The notes beneath the pieces were generated by a model, which saw nothing but the letters and a program-made list of their open reading frames with translations, made no database searches and was not told the DNA's origin. A DNA stretch of 64,000 bases from Bacillus ndiopicus (GTDB lineage Bacteria > Bacillota > Bacilli > Bacillales_A > Planococcaceae), in assembly GCF_000612805.1 (NCBI RefSeq), contig NZ_HG964410.1, positions 1 through 64,000 of the forward strand, read 5' to 3'. Below, in pieces: positions 32,018-41,186 of this stretch (within the stretch, counting starts at the first letter, position 1; each line of letters begins with the position of its first letter). Both the position numbers and the translations under genes were made by a program.

Positions 32018-33445
32018 ATGAACTTTGAAACAATTATCGGTCTAGAAGTACACGTTGAATTAAAAACAGAATCAAAAATTTTCTCAAGCTCACCAAACCA
32101 TTTTGGTGCTGAGCCAAATACTAACACATCTGTTATCGACTTAGGTTACCCAGGTGTCTTGCCAGTGTTAAATAAAAATGTTGTTGACTTTGCAATGCGA
32201 GCAGCACTTGCATTAAACATGGAAATTGAGCAAGAAACAAAATTTGACCGTAAAAACTATTTTTATCCAGATAACCCGAAAGCATATCAAATTTCTCAAT
32301 TCGATAAGCCGATTGGTAAAAATGGTTGGATTGAAATTGAAGTGGATGGTTATAAAAAACGCATCGGTATTACACGCCTTCATATGGAGGAGGACGCTGG
32401 TAAATTAACGCATGGCGACGGTTATTCTCTAGTAGACTTTAACCGTCAAGGTACGCCACTAGTTGAGATTGTATCAGAGCCAGATATTCGCACACCGAAT
32501 GAAGCATATGCTTATTTAGAAAAATTGAAATCAATTATTCAATATTCAGGTGTATCAGATGTGCGTATGGAGGAAGGTTCATTGCGTTGTGATGCGAACA
32601 TTTCACTGCGCCCATATGGCCAAGAAAAATTTGGTACAAAAGCAGAGTTGAAAAACTTAAACTCATTCAACTTCGTGCGTAAAGGTTTAGAGCATGAGGA
32701 AGTACGCCAAGCTGAAGTATTACGTGCTGGTGGAGAAATCGAGCAAGAAACACGTCGCTTTGACGAGAAAACGGGTAAAACGATTTTAATGCGCGTAAAA
32801 GAAGGTGCAGACGATTACCGTTACTTCCCAGAACCAGACTTAGTGCGTTTATCGATTGATGATGAATGGCTAGAGCGTGTAAAAGCTTCTATCCCAGAGC
32901 TACCAGATGCGCGTAAAGTACGCTATGAGTCTGAGCTAGGTTTAACGGCTTATGATGCAGCAGTGCTTGTTATCAATAAAGAGATTTCGGATTTCTTTGA
33001 TGCAACAGTATCGGCTGGTGCTGATGCGAAACTAGCTGCAAACTGGTTAATGGGTGACGTCTCTGCTTACTTAAATGCTGAGCAAAAAGAATTAAAGGAT
33101 ACAGCCTTAACACCGGAAAATTTAGCAGGCATGATTAAGCTGATTTCTGATGGGACAATCTCATCTAAAATTGCGAAGAAAGTATTTACAGAGCTTGTTG
33201 TAAACGGCGGCGAAGCTGGTAAAATCGTAAAAGAAAAAGGCTTAGTGCAAATTTCTGATCCTGCTGTAATTTTAGGCTTCGTAACAGAGGTTTTAGACAA
33301 TGATCCGAAATCTGTGGAAGACTATAAAGCAGGTAAAGACCGTGCAATTAAAGCGATGCTAGGTCAAATTATGAAGGCATCAAAAGGCCAAGCAAACCCT
33401 CAACTAACAAATCAAATTTTATTAGAAGAGATTGCTAAGCGTTAA
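32018..33445 (+). CDS. gatB: Asp/Glu-tRNA amidotransferase subunit GatB
   Basis: A 475-aa subunit that phosphorylates the misacylated tRNA and receives ammonia from Gat[21 protein letters not shown] opens it. [12 protein letters not shown] and [12 protein letters not shown] lie in the kinase cradle, and the YqeY-like tail domain ends the protein ([19 protein letters not shown]). A terminator follows at once. Confidence 0.97.
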   Translation: MNFETIIGLEVHVELKTESKIFSSSPNHFGAEPNTNTSVIDLGYPGVLPVLNKNVVDFAMRAALALNMEIEQETKFDRKNYFYPDNPKAYQISQFDKPIGKNGWIEIEVDGYKKRIGITRLHMEEDAGKLTHGDGYSLVDFNRQGTPLVEIVSEPDIRTPNEAYAYLEKLKSIIQYSGVSDVRMEEGSLRCDANISLRPYGQEKFGTKAELKNLNSFNFVRKGLEHEEVRQAEVLRAGGEIEQETRRFDEKTGKTILMRVKEGADDYRYFPEPDLVRLSIDDEWLERVKASIPELPDARKVRYESELGLTAYDAAVLVINKEISDFFDATVSAGADAKLAANWLMGDVSAYLNAEQKELKDTALTPENLAGMIKLISDGTISSKIAKKVFTELVVNGGEAGKIVKEKGLVQISDPAVILGFVTEVLDNDPKSVEDYKAGKDRAIKAMLGQIMKASKGQANPQLTNQILLEEIAKR

Positions 33446-33458
33446 TTATTAAATGAGA

Positions 33459-33506
33459 GAGCTATCTCAAAAGTTATGAAAGTAACTTTTAGAGATAGCT
33501 TTTTTG
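33459..33506 (+). terminator. Terminator of gatCAB
   Basis: AGCTATCTCAAAAGTT pairs with AACTTTTAGAGATAGCT around a short TATGAAAGT-type loop, followed by TTTTTT. Confidence 0.88.
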
Positions 33507-33590
33507 AATTGTTATGATTGAATTAGTTCATCACTAAAAACTGTGGATGACAAAGCTATGGTGAACTTTTGTTAACTAAAACCTATCCAA

Positions 33591-33625
33591 GCTCAAAAAG
33601 AAGAAAACTTTTTGGGCATTTTTGT
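33591..33625 (+). terminator. Orphan terminator-like hairpin
   Basis: GCTCAAAAAG and CTTTTTGGGC pair around AAGAAAA, followed by ATTTTTG. No gene ends directly before it, so it may be the remnant of a lost gene or a second stop for gatCAB. Confidence 0.5.
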
Positions 33626-33738
33626 TTTCGATATAGTAAAATATTAAAGCAATATTGCTTCGGGTAGAAACCAATTAGTTGTGAAAAATTAGTAAAAGAG
33701 GCAAAATAGAATATAAAAGCATTAGGGAGGAATCTACA

Positions 33739-34293
33739 ATGAAAACAGAGCAACAATATTTTGAAGAAGCTATTTCTATTCAGCAATATATGGATAATAT
33801 GTCGACGTTGAGAGAAGAAAGCTTTGCTATTTATAATAAGTTTCATGTGCCGAATGATGAATTTATTGAGCAATTAAAAAATAGCAATCTGCATATTTTA
33901 GCAATTACAGAGGATTGGTGTGGAGATGCTATGCTTAACAATCCAATCGTGCGTAAAGTTGCTGAGGCTGCAGGCTTAGATATGCGTACGTCATTACGTG
34001 ATGCAGATACAGATTTAATCGATAAATATTTAACAAATGGTGGACGAGCTATTCCGATTTATTTATTGCTAAATGAAGCAGGTGATGTTGTAGGTAAATG
34101 GGGACCGCGTGCACCAGAGCTACAGCAATTTGTAATGGACGCACGTTCACAATTGCCTGATAAGGAAGACCCAGCATTTGAAGAAGCGCAAAAAGCAATG
34201 TATACAAATATGCGCAAACAGTATATGGAAGATAGCACATATTGGACATATGTTTATGAGGACTTTAAAAAAGTGATTTCTACAATCCTATAG
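33739..34293 (+). CDS. Thioredoxin-fold protein with single-cysteine WCGDA motif
   Basis: A 184-aa thioredoxin-family protein (Thioredoxin_9 type). The active-site position reads AITEDWCGDAMLN: the first cysteine of WCxxC is kept, and the second is replaced by alanine-methionine. The cis-Pro loop is GGRAIPIYLLL. Single-cysteine members are unlikely to be dithiol reductases; monothiol exchange or bacillithiol-linked chemistry is possible, which is inference. An AGGGAGG site precedes ATG. It stands alone between gatB and dagK. Confidence 0.78.
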   Translation: MKTEQQYFEEAISIQQYMDNMSTLREESFAIYNKFHVPNDEFIEQLKNSNLHILAITEDWCGDAMLNNPIVRKVAEAAGLDMRTSLRDADTDLIDKYLTNGGRAIPIYLLLNEAGDVVGKWGPRAPELQQFVMDARSQLPDKEDPAFEEAQKAMYTNMRKQYMEDSTYWTYVYEDFKKVISTIL

Positions 34294-34363
34294 GAAACAT
34301 TTACGTTAAAAAAACGTTACAATGTTGTAGAAGAAAATTTGAATTTGTAGGATGGTTAAAGAG

Positions 34364-35278
34364 ATGAAGCGAGCTCGAATCATTTATAATCCTACTTCTG
34401 GTCGTGAGGCATTTAAAAAGCATTTACCAGAGGTATTAGAAAAATTAGAAATAGCAGGCTATGAAACTTCCTGCCATGCAACAACTTGTGAAGGAGATGC
34501 TACAGCGGCAGCCAAAGAGGCGGTTGAACGTGAATTTGATATTGTCATTGCAGTTGGTGGCGATGGGACGCTCAATGAAGTTGTAGCAGGAATTAGCCGA
34601 TTTGAAAAACGTCCGAAACTAGGCCTAATTCCTATGGGCACTACAAATGATTTTGCACGTGCTGTTCATATTCCGCGCAAAATTGACGAGGCGTTGGATA
34701 TTATTATAAAAGGCGATACACTACCTGTAGATGTAGGCATATTAAATGATGAGCGCTATTTTATTAATATTGCAGCAGGTGGTCGTATTACTGAGCTGAC
34801 ATATGAAGTGCCAAGTAAAATGAAAACAATTCTGGGGCAGTTAGCCTATTACTTAAAAGGTATCGAAATGATTCCATCGATTAAGGCAACGCATATGAGA
34901 ATCGAAATTGATGATGAAGTGTTCGATGGCAATGCGATGATGTTTTTATGTGGCTTAACCAATTCTGTTGGTGGCTTTGAAAAAATTGCACCGGATGCCT
35001 CTATTAATGACGGACTTTTTACTGTAATGGTGCTCAAGGAATGCTCAATTACCGACTTTATTAAAATTGCTTCACTTGCGTTGCGCGGGGAGCATTTAAA
35101 TGATGAACGTGTTATTTATCGAAAAGCGAACAAGGTAACAGTTACATCGGATGAAGAGGTGCATTTAAATTTAGATGGTGAGTATGGTGGGGATGCACCA
35201 GCTACATTCCAAAATTTAAAGCGACATATTGAAATCTTTGTTCCAATCGAAGAAATTCGAGAGGAAGACCGAGTTTAA
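34364..35278 (+). CDS. dagK: Diacylglycerol kinase DagK
   Basis: A 304-aa soluble lipid kinase that recycles diacylglycerol, for example from lipoteichoic acid synthesis, to phosphatidic acid. VGGDGTLNEVVAG is the nucleotide loop, GTTNDFARA the next conserved block, and LNLDGEYGGDAP the C-terminal metal region. I start at ATG 34364 because MKRARIIYNPTSGREAFKKH aligns with the known N-terminus of B. subtilis DagK; an ATG four codons upstream overlaps the only good site. The position after gatCAB matches B. subtilis yerQ. Confidence 0.93.
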   Translation: MKRARIIYNPTSGREAFKKHLPEVLEKLEIAGYETSCHATTCEGDATAAAKEAVEREFDIVIAVGGDGTLNEVVAGISRFEKRPKLGLIPMGTTNDFARAVHIPRKIDEALDIIIKGDTLPVDVGILNDERYFINIAAGGRITELTYEVPSKMKTILGQLAYYLKGIEMIPSIKATHMRIEIDDEVFDGNAMMFLCGLTNSVGGFEKIAPDASINDGLFTVMVLKECSITDFIKIASLALRGEHLNDERVIYRKANKVTVTSDEEVHLNLDGEYGGDAPATFQNLKRHIEIFVPIEEIREEDRV

Positions 35279-35280
35279 TT

Positions 35281-35327
35281 AAGTGTCGGGAAAGTAGGCT
35301 AGAGTCTATATTTCCCGACACTTTTTT
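35281..35327 (+). terminator. Terminator of dagK
   Basis: AAGTGTCGGGAAA pairs perfectly with TTTCCCGACACTT around a 17-base loop, followed by TTTTT. Confidence 0.9.
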
Positions 35328-35405
35328 CATTTGGTCCTCTATGTTTTTCTATGTATTGTAGATTATAATGGCTAAAACAAGTAATTTAAAAAAGGGGGGA
35401 TAGCG

Positions 35406-36434
35406 ATGATTTTACACTATACATGCCCTAGCTGCGCGGGAGATATGAATTTCGATGCAGATACGGGGAAGCTGACATGTCGAAGCTGTGGTAGAAAGGA
35501 TACGATTGAAAACTATCCAGAAGAAATGATTAAAGCAACCTTTGCGGAGGACGAGACAAATGAATATCATTGTAATAACTGTGGGGCAGTACTGATTACA
35601 CTAGCAGAAACAACAGCAACGAACTGTAGCTTTTGTCAATCTGCTGTAGTCATTGCGGATCGGTTATCAGGAAGCCTAGCACCATCAAAAGTAATTCCTT
35701 TTACGATAAGTGAAAAAGAAGCGGTGAAGGCCTTTAAAAAATGGTGCGGTAGAGGGCTACTTATGCCAAAGGATTTCATGATGTCTGAACGAGTCAAAAC
35801 GATTACAGGTATGTATGTACCATTTTGGCTTTATGATATAAATAGTAATTCGAAGGTCCAAGCAGTCGGCACGGTAGTACGTACATACACAAAAGGTGAT
35901 TATATTTATACTGAAACGAGCTATTTTGATGTGATGCGTGAAATAAATTTAAACTATACGAAAATCCCAGCAGATGCCTCAGAAAAAATGAATGATGATT
36001 TAATGGACAAGCTAGAGCCATTTCCTTTTAACGAGCTAAAAGATTTTAAAACACCTTATTTAGCAGGTTATATTGCTGAAAAATATAATTACACAGATAA
36101 AGAAATGATGCCACGTATAGAAAAGCGTGTAAAAGAATATGTAGATACGTTTATTGCAGGGGAATTAAGCAATTATAGTACGGTCAGTTATAAAACAAAA
36201 GATATTGATATAAAGCAGAAAAATAGCGCCTATGTGTTGTTGCCTGTATGGATGATTTATCATGATTACAACAATTCAGAGTATATATTTGCAATGAATG
36301 GTCATACGGGAAAAGTAGTAGGGAGACCACCGCTTAGTAAAGGCAAGGCAGCAGCTTGGTTCGGTGGCATTGCAGCAGGAGCATTCCTTATTATGAAAGG
36401 AATTGCGGTGTTGATAGGAGGTGGCTATTTGTGA
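35406..36434 (+). CDS. TFIIB-type zinc-ribbon membrane-associated protein
   Basis: A 342-aa protein with two N-terminal zinc ribbons made of four CxxC knuckles: TCPSC, TCRSC, HCNNC and NCSFC (residues about 7-75). A beta-rich body follows (VIPFTISEKEAVKAFKKWC; MYVPFWLYD), and one C-terminal hydrophobic segment (WFGGIAAGAFLIMKGIAVLI). Such proteins are common in Firmicutes and are often described as primosomal-N'-like or TFIIB-zinc-ribbon proteins without a proven function. The stop overlaps the next start by four bases (GTGA), so the pair is co-translated. Confidence 0.8.
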   Translation: MILHYTCPSCAGDMNFDADTGKLTCRSCGRKDTIENYPEEMIKATFAEDETNEYHCNNCGAVLITLAETTATNCSFCQSAVVIADRLSGSLAPSKVIPFTISEKEAVKAFKKWCGRGLLMPKDFMMSERVKTITGMYVPFWLYDINSNSKVQAVGTVVRTYTKGDYIYTETSYFDVMREINLNYTKIPADASEKMNDDLMDKLEPFPFNELKDFKTPYLAGYIAEKYNYTDKEMMPRIEKRVKEYVDTFIAGELSNYSTVSYKTKDIDIKQKNSAYVLLPVWMIYHDYNNSEYIFAMNGHTGKVVGRPPLSKGKAAAWFGGIAAGAFLIMKGIAVLIGGGYL

Positions 36435-37198
36435 GCATGCTAAAAAAGCTTTTACCATTATTCCTTTTAATAGTTGCTCTTTGGCATCAATCTGCATACG
36501 CTGAATCAGCCAATCAAAAGCAATATATTTTTGACTATGCCAACCTTTTAACAGCAAATGAAAAGAAAGAATTAGAGGAGTTTGCGAAGGAGCTAAGTGC
36601 GGATTATAAAACAGCCTTTATCATTCTAACTGTCAACGGGACAAATGGTAATGGTATTGAAAAATATATGGGCGATTTTTATGATAATGAGGCACTAGGC
36701 TATAATAAGCCACATGGCAACACAGCTATCCTCTCCATTGATATACAGGAACGTGATGTTTACTTAGCTGGCTTTAAAAAAGCAAAGGTATATTTAGATT
36801 CTGGTCGTTTAACGGTTATTCGCGAAAGATTGACACCGAGCCTGTCTAAGGGTGATTACTATGATGCATTTCGTTATTTTATAAAAGCTTCGCATGAATA
36901 TATGGGCTATGAGCCAAATAGCATCCTTTTTCGCTGGTGGTTTCAGCTAGGTGTAGGGATTTTAGTAGCGGCAATTATTGTAGGTTGGATGGCATATAGT
37001 TCAGGTGGAAAGATGACGACAACAGAGCGTGATTATTTTGACCCTAATGGCTCTGGTATTACAAAAAAGCAAGACCGCTATTTACGTACAACTGTAACAA
37101 AAGTGAAGAAGCCCTCTAATAAATCAGGAGGCGGTAGTAGCGGCGGTGGAACGACCAGTGGTGGTCACTCTTATAGCGGAAGTGGCGGGAAGTTTTAA
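36431..37198 (+). CDS. TPM-domain secreted/membrane protein (YgcG-like)
   Basis: A 255-aa protein. A signal peptide (about 1-22, ending SAYA) leads into the TPM domain (YIFDYANLLTANEKKELEEF to DAFRYFIKASHEYM). One transmembrane helix (about 165-186) follows, and a glycine-serine-rich tail ends in GGHSYSGSGGKF, as in YgcG proteins. TPM proteins are extracytoplasmic and often tied to photosystem or respiratory complex upkeep; the function here is open. I use GTG 36431, 8 bp behind AGGAGG and overlapping the upstream stop; a longer frame from 36356 has no site. Confidence 0.82.
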   Translation: MSMLKKLLPLFLLIVALWHQSAYAESANQKQYIFDYANLLTANEKKELEEFAKELSADYKTAFIILTVNGTNGNGIEKYMGDFYDNEALGYNKPHGNTAILSIDIQERDVYLAGFKKAKVYLDSGRLTVIRERLTPSLSKGDYYDAFRYFIKASHEYMGYEPNSILFRWWFQLGVGILVAAIIVGWMAYSSGGKMTTTERDYFDPNGSGITKKQDRYLRTTVTKVKKPSNKSGGGSSGGGTTSGGHSYSGSGGKF

Positions 37199-37266
37199 TA
37201 ATTGAAGGAAATCGATGTTTTAACTATTTAAAGAATGCTTTCATTTTCTGATGGGCTAAAATAATA

Positions 37267-37313
37267 AAAAGTTGCCTGAAAGCGGCGCGCTAGCCTGCTT
37301 TCGGGCAACTTTC
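37267..37313. terminator. Terminator between convergent TPM and STAS genes
   Basis: AAAGTTGCCTGAAAGC pairs with GCTTTCGGGCAACTTT with one G-T pair. It has A/T-rich flanks on both sides, so it can serve both strands. Confidence 0.82.
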
Positions 37314-37318
37314 TTCTG

Positions 37319-37705
37319 TTAGTATTCGTTTATGGATAGCTCTGTATGGCTAGAGCCTTGAATAACTTTTAATGCATTAGTTTCATTTTCAACAATCGGG
37401 AATATTTTATCGCATTGTGAAATGGCAAAAAGCTTACGAACAAAGCTATCTACAACGATAATAACGATCTTTTTATTTTGCATAGAAACTTTTTTAGCAA
37501 AATTGACAATCATGCCAAAGCCCGTACTGTCGATGTTTTTCACGCGGCTCATATCTAAAATAAAGCCGAGCTCCGTTTCAAAGCTTTGCGATTGTAATTG
37601 TTTTTTTATATCTTCAATTAAGCCGTATTCTAGACTTCCTGAAAATGAAATGGAAATATAATTAGGTTTATTTATAAACTGAATTGTGGCTGTTTTTTGT
37701 TCCAT
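37319..37705 (-). CDS. STAS-domain anti-sigma factor antagonist
   Basis: A 128-aa SpoIIAA/RsbV-like protein. LDMSRVKNIDSTGFGMIVNF carries the conserved serine (IDSTG) that an RsbW-type kinase phosphorylates and a PP2C phosphatase dephosphorylates. It is the last gene of a four-gene minus-strand operon that also encodes exactly those two enzymes plus a chemoreceptor. No sigma factor lies nearby, so the output target is not visible. Confidence 0.87.
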   Translation of the reverse strand: MEQKTATIQFINKPNYISISFSGSLEYGLIEDIKKQLQSQSFETELGFILDMSRVKNIDSTGFGMIVNFAKKVSMQNKKIVIIVVDSFVRKLFAISQCDKIFPIVENETNALKVIQGSSHTELSINEY

Positions 37706-37722
37706 CGTATTTTATGCCTCCA

Positions 37723-39417
37723 TTAAATTTGGAATTTATTCACTTCTTCACGTAAACGATCTGCAATTGTAGCTAAGTTCGCTGTATTTTCAGCCATTTC
37801 AGCTACTGTAGCATATTGTTCTTCAGAAGCAGCGGCGATTTCCTCTGAAGCAGCGGCAGATTCTTCAATAATCCCAGAAATATTATGAATTGCATCTTGG
37901 ACATTGTGAGAAGTTTTGTTGACATTAGCAAAGGCATTTTTCATTTGTGCTACACCAGCCTCGGTCGTATTTGCCTTGTCAACAATTTCCTTCAATGCTT
38001 CTCCGCCTTTATTAATAATAACAACTTGCTCCTCAACAGCAGATAAATTACTTTCCATTGTGCGAACTGTTACAGCAGTTTCAGCCTGAATATCTTTAAT
38101 AAGCTCTGTAATTTGCTGCGCAGCCTCTTTAGACTGTTCAGCCAAAATACGCACTTCTGATGCAACGACAGCAAAGCCTTTACCATGTTCACCTGCTCTA
38201 GCAGCCTCAATCGCTGCATTTAATGCTAATAAGTTTGTTTGCTCTGAAATATCAGTAATGACAGTAATAATGCCTCCAATTTCCTCAGAGCGCATACCAA
38301 GCTTTTGAATAGAATCAGTTGCATAGCTTACTGTTTCTGTTACAGTGCTTAAATGTTGAATGGCTTTGCTAATAGCAGCCTCACCTTCATTAGCAATTTC
38401 TGTTGATTCTTGAGCATTAATAAGGCTTTGCTCTGCATTCGTTAAGCTATTTTCTACTAAGTTAATTGTATCATGCATCATGCTTACAATTTGCTCCGCT
38501 TGCTCTGCTTGTGTTGTAATTCCTACTGAGACATCATTCATCGTTGTCGCAATTTGGCTAGCAGCCTCATTCGTTTGCTGTGAAGATTCTGCTAAAGCAA
38601 GGGAAGAGCTTGCAATTTCGTTTGCATTTTGTGCTACATTTGTGACCGTTTCTGTTAATCGTTCCTTCATATTGCCAAATGCAAGAGCTAAATCTGCAAT
38701 TTCATCATTGCCCTTTGCTTTTAATAAATTAACCTTCAAATTTAGATTTGCTAATTCGTTTGCATTATTGCGTAAAATATTAATTGGTGTCACAATAAGG
38801 CGCTGCATAATGAAGCCGATAACTACTGTAATAATTATGGCTACAACTAAAGAAATAACAATATTTTCAATAGCAGATGTTGCTGCAATTTTCGTATAAG
38901 GGGCAGTTGGAACTGCCACAGCCCAAATACCAATTACTTCCCCGTTTTTATTAAAAATTGGGTCATATGCTGCTTGGAATGGCTCACCTAAAACAGTGGC
39001 TGTGCCAAGGAAGCGCTCTTTTTTATCTAGTACAACTGCCGCAACTGCGTCGGAAACTTTTGTGCCAAGTGCACGTTCGCCATTTTCTATAATAGTTGTT
39101 GAAATGCGTGTATCATGCTGGAAAATAGACATCACATTACCGTTTGTAAGCTCGCTAATTTGATCGGGGATAGGATAGTTTTCCACCATGCTCACAGAAC
39201 CTTTATAAAGACTTCCATTTACAATATCCCAATCACCTGGAATGCTAGAATCTAAAGCATAGTAGCTTAATTGAACATCGGATACTAGCTTTTCATTGGC
39301 ACTTTCTAATAAATTTTTCTTCGTTACATAATAATTGACTCCACCTAAAATGCCAGCTAATAATAAAATACATGTGAAAATAACAATATTAACTTTGTTG
39401 CGAATTGACCATTTCAT
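37723..39417 (-). CDS. Methyl-accepting chemotaxis protein with single-Cache sensor
   Basis: A 564-aa receptor. TM1 is at about 9-29, an extracellular single-Cache domain at about 32-180, TM2 at about 186-206, and HAMP to about 260. The long coiled-coil signalling domain has the hairpin tip [20 protein letters not shown] and [16 protein letters not shown]. Unusually, it lies inside a partner-switching operon between the anti-sigma-type kinase and the STAS protein, suggesting the receptor feeds or shares signals with that module. The start is ATG behind GGAGGC. Confidence 0.93.
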   Translation of the reverse strand: MKWSIRNKVNIVIFTCILLLAGILGGVNYYVTKKNLLESANEKLVSDVQLSYYALDSSIPGDWDIVNGSLYKGSVSMVENYPIPDQISELTNGNVMSIFQHDTRISTTIIENGERALGTKVSDAVAAVVLDKKERFLGTATVLGEPFQAAYDPIFNKNGEVIGIWAVAVPTAPYTKIAATSAIENIVISLVVAIIITVVIGFIMQRLIVTPINILRNNANELANLNLKVNLLKAKGNDEIADLALAFGNMKERLTETVTNVAQNANEIASSSLALAESSQQTNEAASQIATTMNDVSVGITTQAEQAEQIVSMMHDTINLVENSLTNAEQSLINAQESTEIANEGEAAISKAIQHLSTVTETVSYATDSIQKLGMRSEEIGGIITVITDISEQTNLLALNAAIEAARAGEHGKGFAVVASEVRILAEQSKEAAQQITELIKDIQAETAVTVRTMESNLSAVEEQVVIINKGGEALKEIVDKANTTEAGVAQMKNAFANVNKTSHNVQDAIHNISGIIEESAAASEEIAAASEEQYATVAEMAENTANLATIADRLREEVNKFQI

Positions 39418-39439
39418 TATGTATAGCCTCCATTAATAT

Positions 39440-39853
39440 TTAATCTATTAAATTTTTCTTAACGCCAACTAAAAATTGTGAAGTAGGTAATTGCTCAAAC
39501 CACAGCTTGTCGACCATATGTACAATAAAGAAGAAGCCACGCCCACGCTCAGAAAAGCTCATATTTTCTAAATCGGGCTCAAGAATAGATTGCCACTCTT
39601 CCTGAGGTATTCCTTCGGCAAAATCAGCTACTGTAATTTGGACTTGCTCGTCATCCCATGTAACGCATACTTGAATTTCCTCTTGTCTATTCGCATTGTT
39701 CATCGCTTCGACGGCATTAATAAAGAGTTCATGCGTGACGAAACAAATATCCTGTGCGCTTGGAATGTTATAAAGCTGCGTATAGTTTTCCATTACTTGA
39801 TCGATAAAAAAAATCGATTGCTGATTCGGTGTTACATTAAGCATAAATTCCAT
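39440..39853 (-). CDS. RsbW/SpoIIAB-like serine kinase (anti-sigma type)
   Basis: A 137-aa HATPase_c_2 protein. The N-box is CFVTHELFINAVEAMNNAN, the G1 region VADFAEGIP, and the G2 region SERGRGFFFIVHMVD. Such kinases phosphorylate the STAS partner and bind a target when free. It lies 15 bp behind the phosphatase gene and before the chemoreceptor. The glycine-rich lid is shorter than in typical RsbW, which is common in this family. Confidence 0.85.
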   Translation of the reverse strand: MEFMLNVTPNQQSIFFIDQVMENYTQLYNIPSAQDICFVTHELFINAVEAMNNANRQEEIQVCVTWDDEQVQITVADFAEGIPQEEWQSILEPDLENMSFSERGRGFFFIVHMVDKLWFEQLPTSQFLVGVKKNLID

Positions 39854-39868
39854 CTATAATCACCACAC

Positions 39869-40990
39869 CTATAATGTAATTGTAATTGAAACAATTGTTA
39901 CATCATCCTCGAGTTGTTGGTCTGTTAATTCATATTTTTGGGCAAATTTTTGCAGTGCATAGCTATTATTTTGAGATGCATAGGAATGGAAGAAGCTCAA
40001 ATCTATTTCTTGGTCATCCTGTAATGTAAGTAGCCCATCTGTATATAAAATAATTCGATGCCAGCCAGTTAGTCGAACGCGCTTCGCCTTTACTTGAATA
40101 GCAGGAAACAGTCCAAGGATTGGAGAGTTTGCGGCTAAAGTAACGGTTTCTCCATATTTGCCAAATAGCACGCCTGCTGGATGAGAGGCATTAACATATT
40201 GCAATGTGCGATTTTTTTTATCAATTAACATATAAATCGCCGTTACTAAAAAACTATCTAAATCATCTGTAGAAAATAATTCAAAAATTTGCTTGTTGAG
40301 CTCCTTCATCACAGATACGGGATCTATAAGCCTTACTATAATGCCTTTAAGTAACGATCGGATGGACATTGTAATAAGTGAGGCTGCAACGCCATGCCCC
40401 ATAACATCAAATAACATAACTGCTGTTAAATCTTCATCAAGCTCAAACCAACAATACATATCGCCACCAAGTGTTTGAGAGGTAACATATATACCATCCA
40501 GCTCAATATGAGGCAATGTGAGTGCAGGAGTTAAAGCGTTTTTTTGTACATTCTTTGCAATGGCTAAATCTTTTGCTAATTTATATTGATGTTGTTTACG
40601 CAGCTTTGTCTCAACACGATATTTCAATGCTACATGAACACGCGTTTTAAAGTGAGTAAAATCAAACGGCTTTAGAATGAAATCAAATATCCCTACTTCA
40701 AATAATCTATCAAGAATAATTGGCTTCTCGTAGGAGGTGGAAAGTAGAATAGGTGCGTCACTCCAATTCTTTAAAGCCTCAATTTTCTGACAATGTTCCT
40801 CGCAATTGTTTAAATTTAGCTTGGCATCATAAACGATTATCTTGATATCTTCTTTTAGAAACAAATTATCGAATTGGATAGCAGCTTCAACTGTTGTAAA
40901 GCAATGGATATTCAGTAGTTCTATACGCTTGAAATATTTTTGTAATCTAAGGACATCGTTACTAACAGAGCCGATAATTAATACAGCCAT
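39869..40990 (-). CDS. Receiver-PP2C (SpoIIE/RsbU-type) phosphatase with degenerate receiver
   Basis: A 373-aa two-domain protein. Residues 1-120 form a CheY-like receiver with Asp55 (IIVYDAKLN), a serine/threonine (ILLSTSY) and a lysine (FILKPFD). The acidic pair at the N-terminus is replaced (LIIGSVSND), so metal binding and phosphorylation may be impaired. Residues about 150-373 form a PP2C/SpoIIE phosphatase with GGDMYCWFELD and MLFDVMGHGVAASL holding the metal aspartates. It is first in the operon and should dephosphorylate the STAS protein. Confidence 0.88.
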   Translation of the reverse strand: MAVLIIGSVSNDVLRLQKYFKRIELLNIHCFTTVEAAIQFDNLFLKEDIKIIVYDAKLNLNNCEEHCQKIEALKNWSDAPILLSTSYEKPIILDRLFEVGIFDFILKPFDFTHFKTRVHVALKYRVETKLRKQHQYKLAKDLAIAKNVQKNALTPALTLPHIELDGIYVTSQTLGGDMYCWFELDEDLTAVMLFDVMGHGVAASLITMSIRSLLKGIIVRLIDPVSVMKELNKQIFELFSTDDLDSFLVTAIYMLIDKKNRTLQYVNASHPAGVLFGKYGETVTLAANSPILGLFPAIQVKAKRVRLTGWHRIILYTDGLLTLQDDQEIDLSFFHSYASQNNSYALQKFAQKYELTDQQLEDDVTIVSITITL

Positions 40991-41186
40991 TTTGTTCTAT
41001 ACTCCTCAAAAAGGTAATCTAAAGGTGCTATTTCTATTATACTATAGATTGATGTTAGACATACAAACAAATCTGAATATTTTCAGAGCTGAGCACACAA
41101 ACGGTTTTGGGGTTTCGCTTTATCTATTTTCTTTTGTCAAGGTAGGTTGCGTGCTACAATAAAGGCATTGAAATGGAGGATTTACA

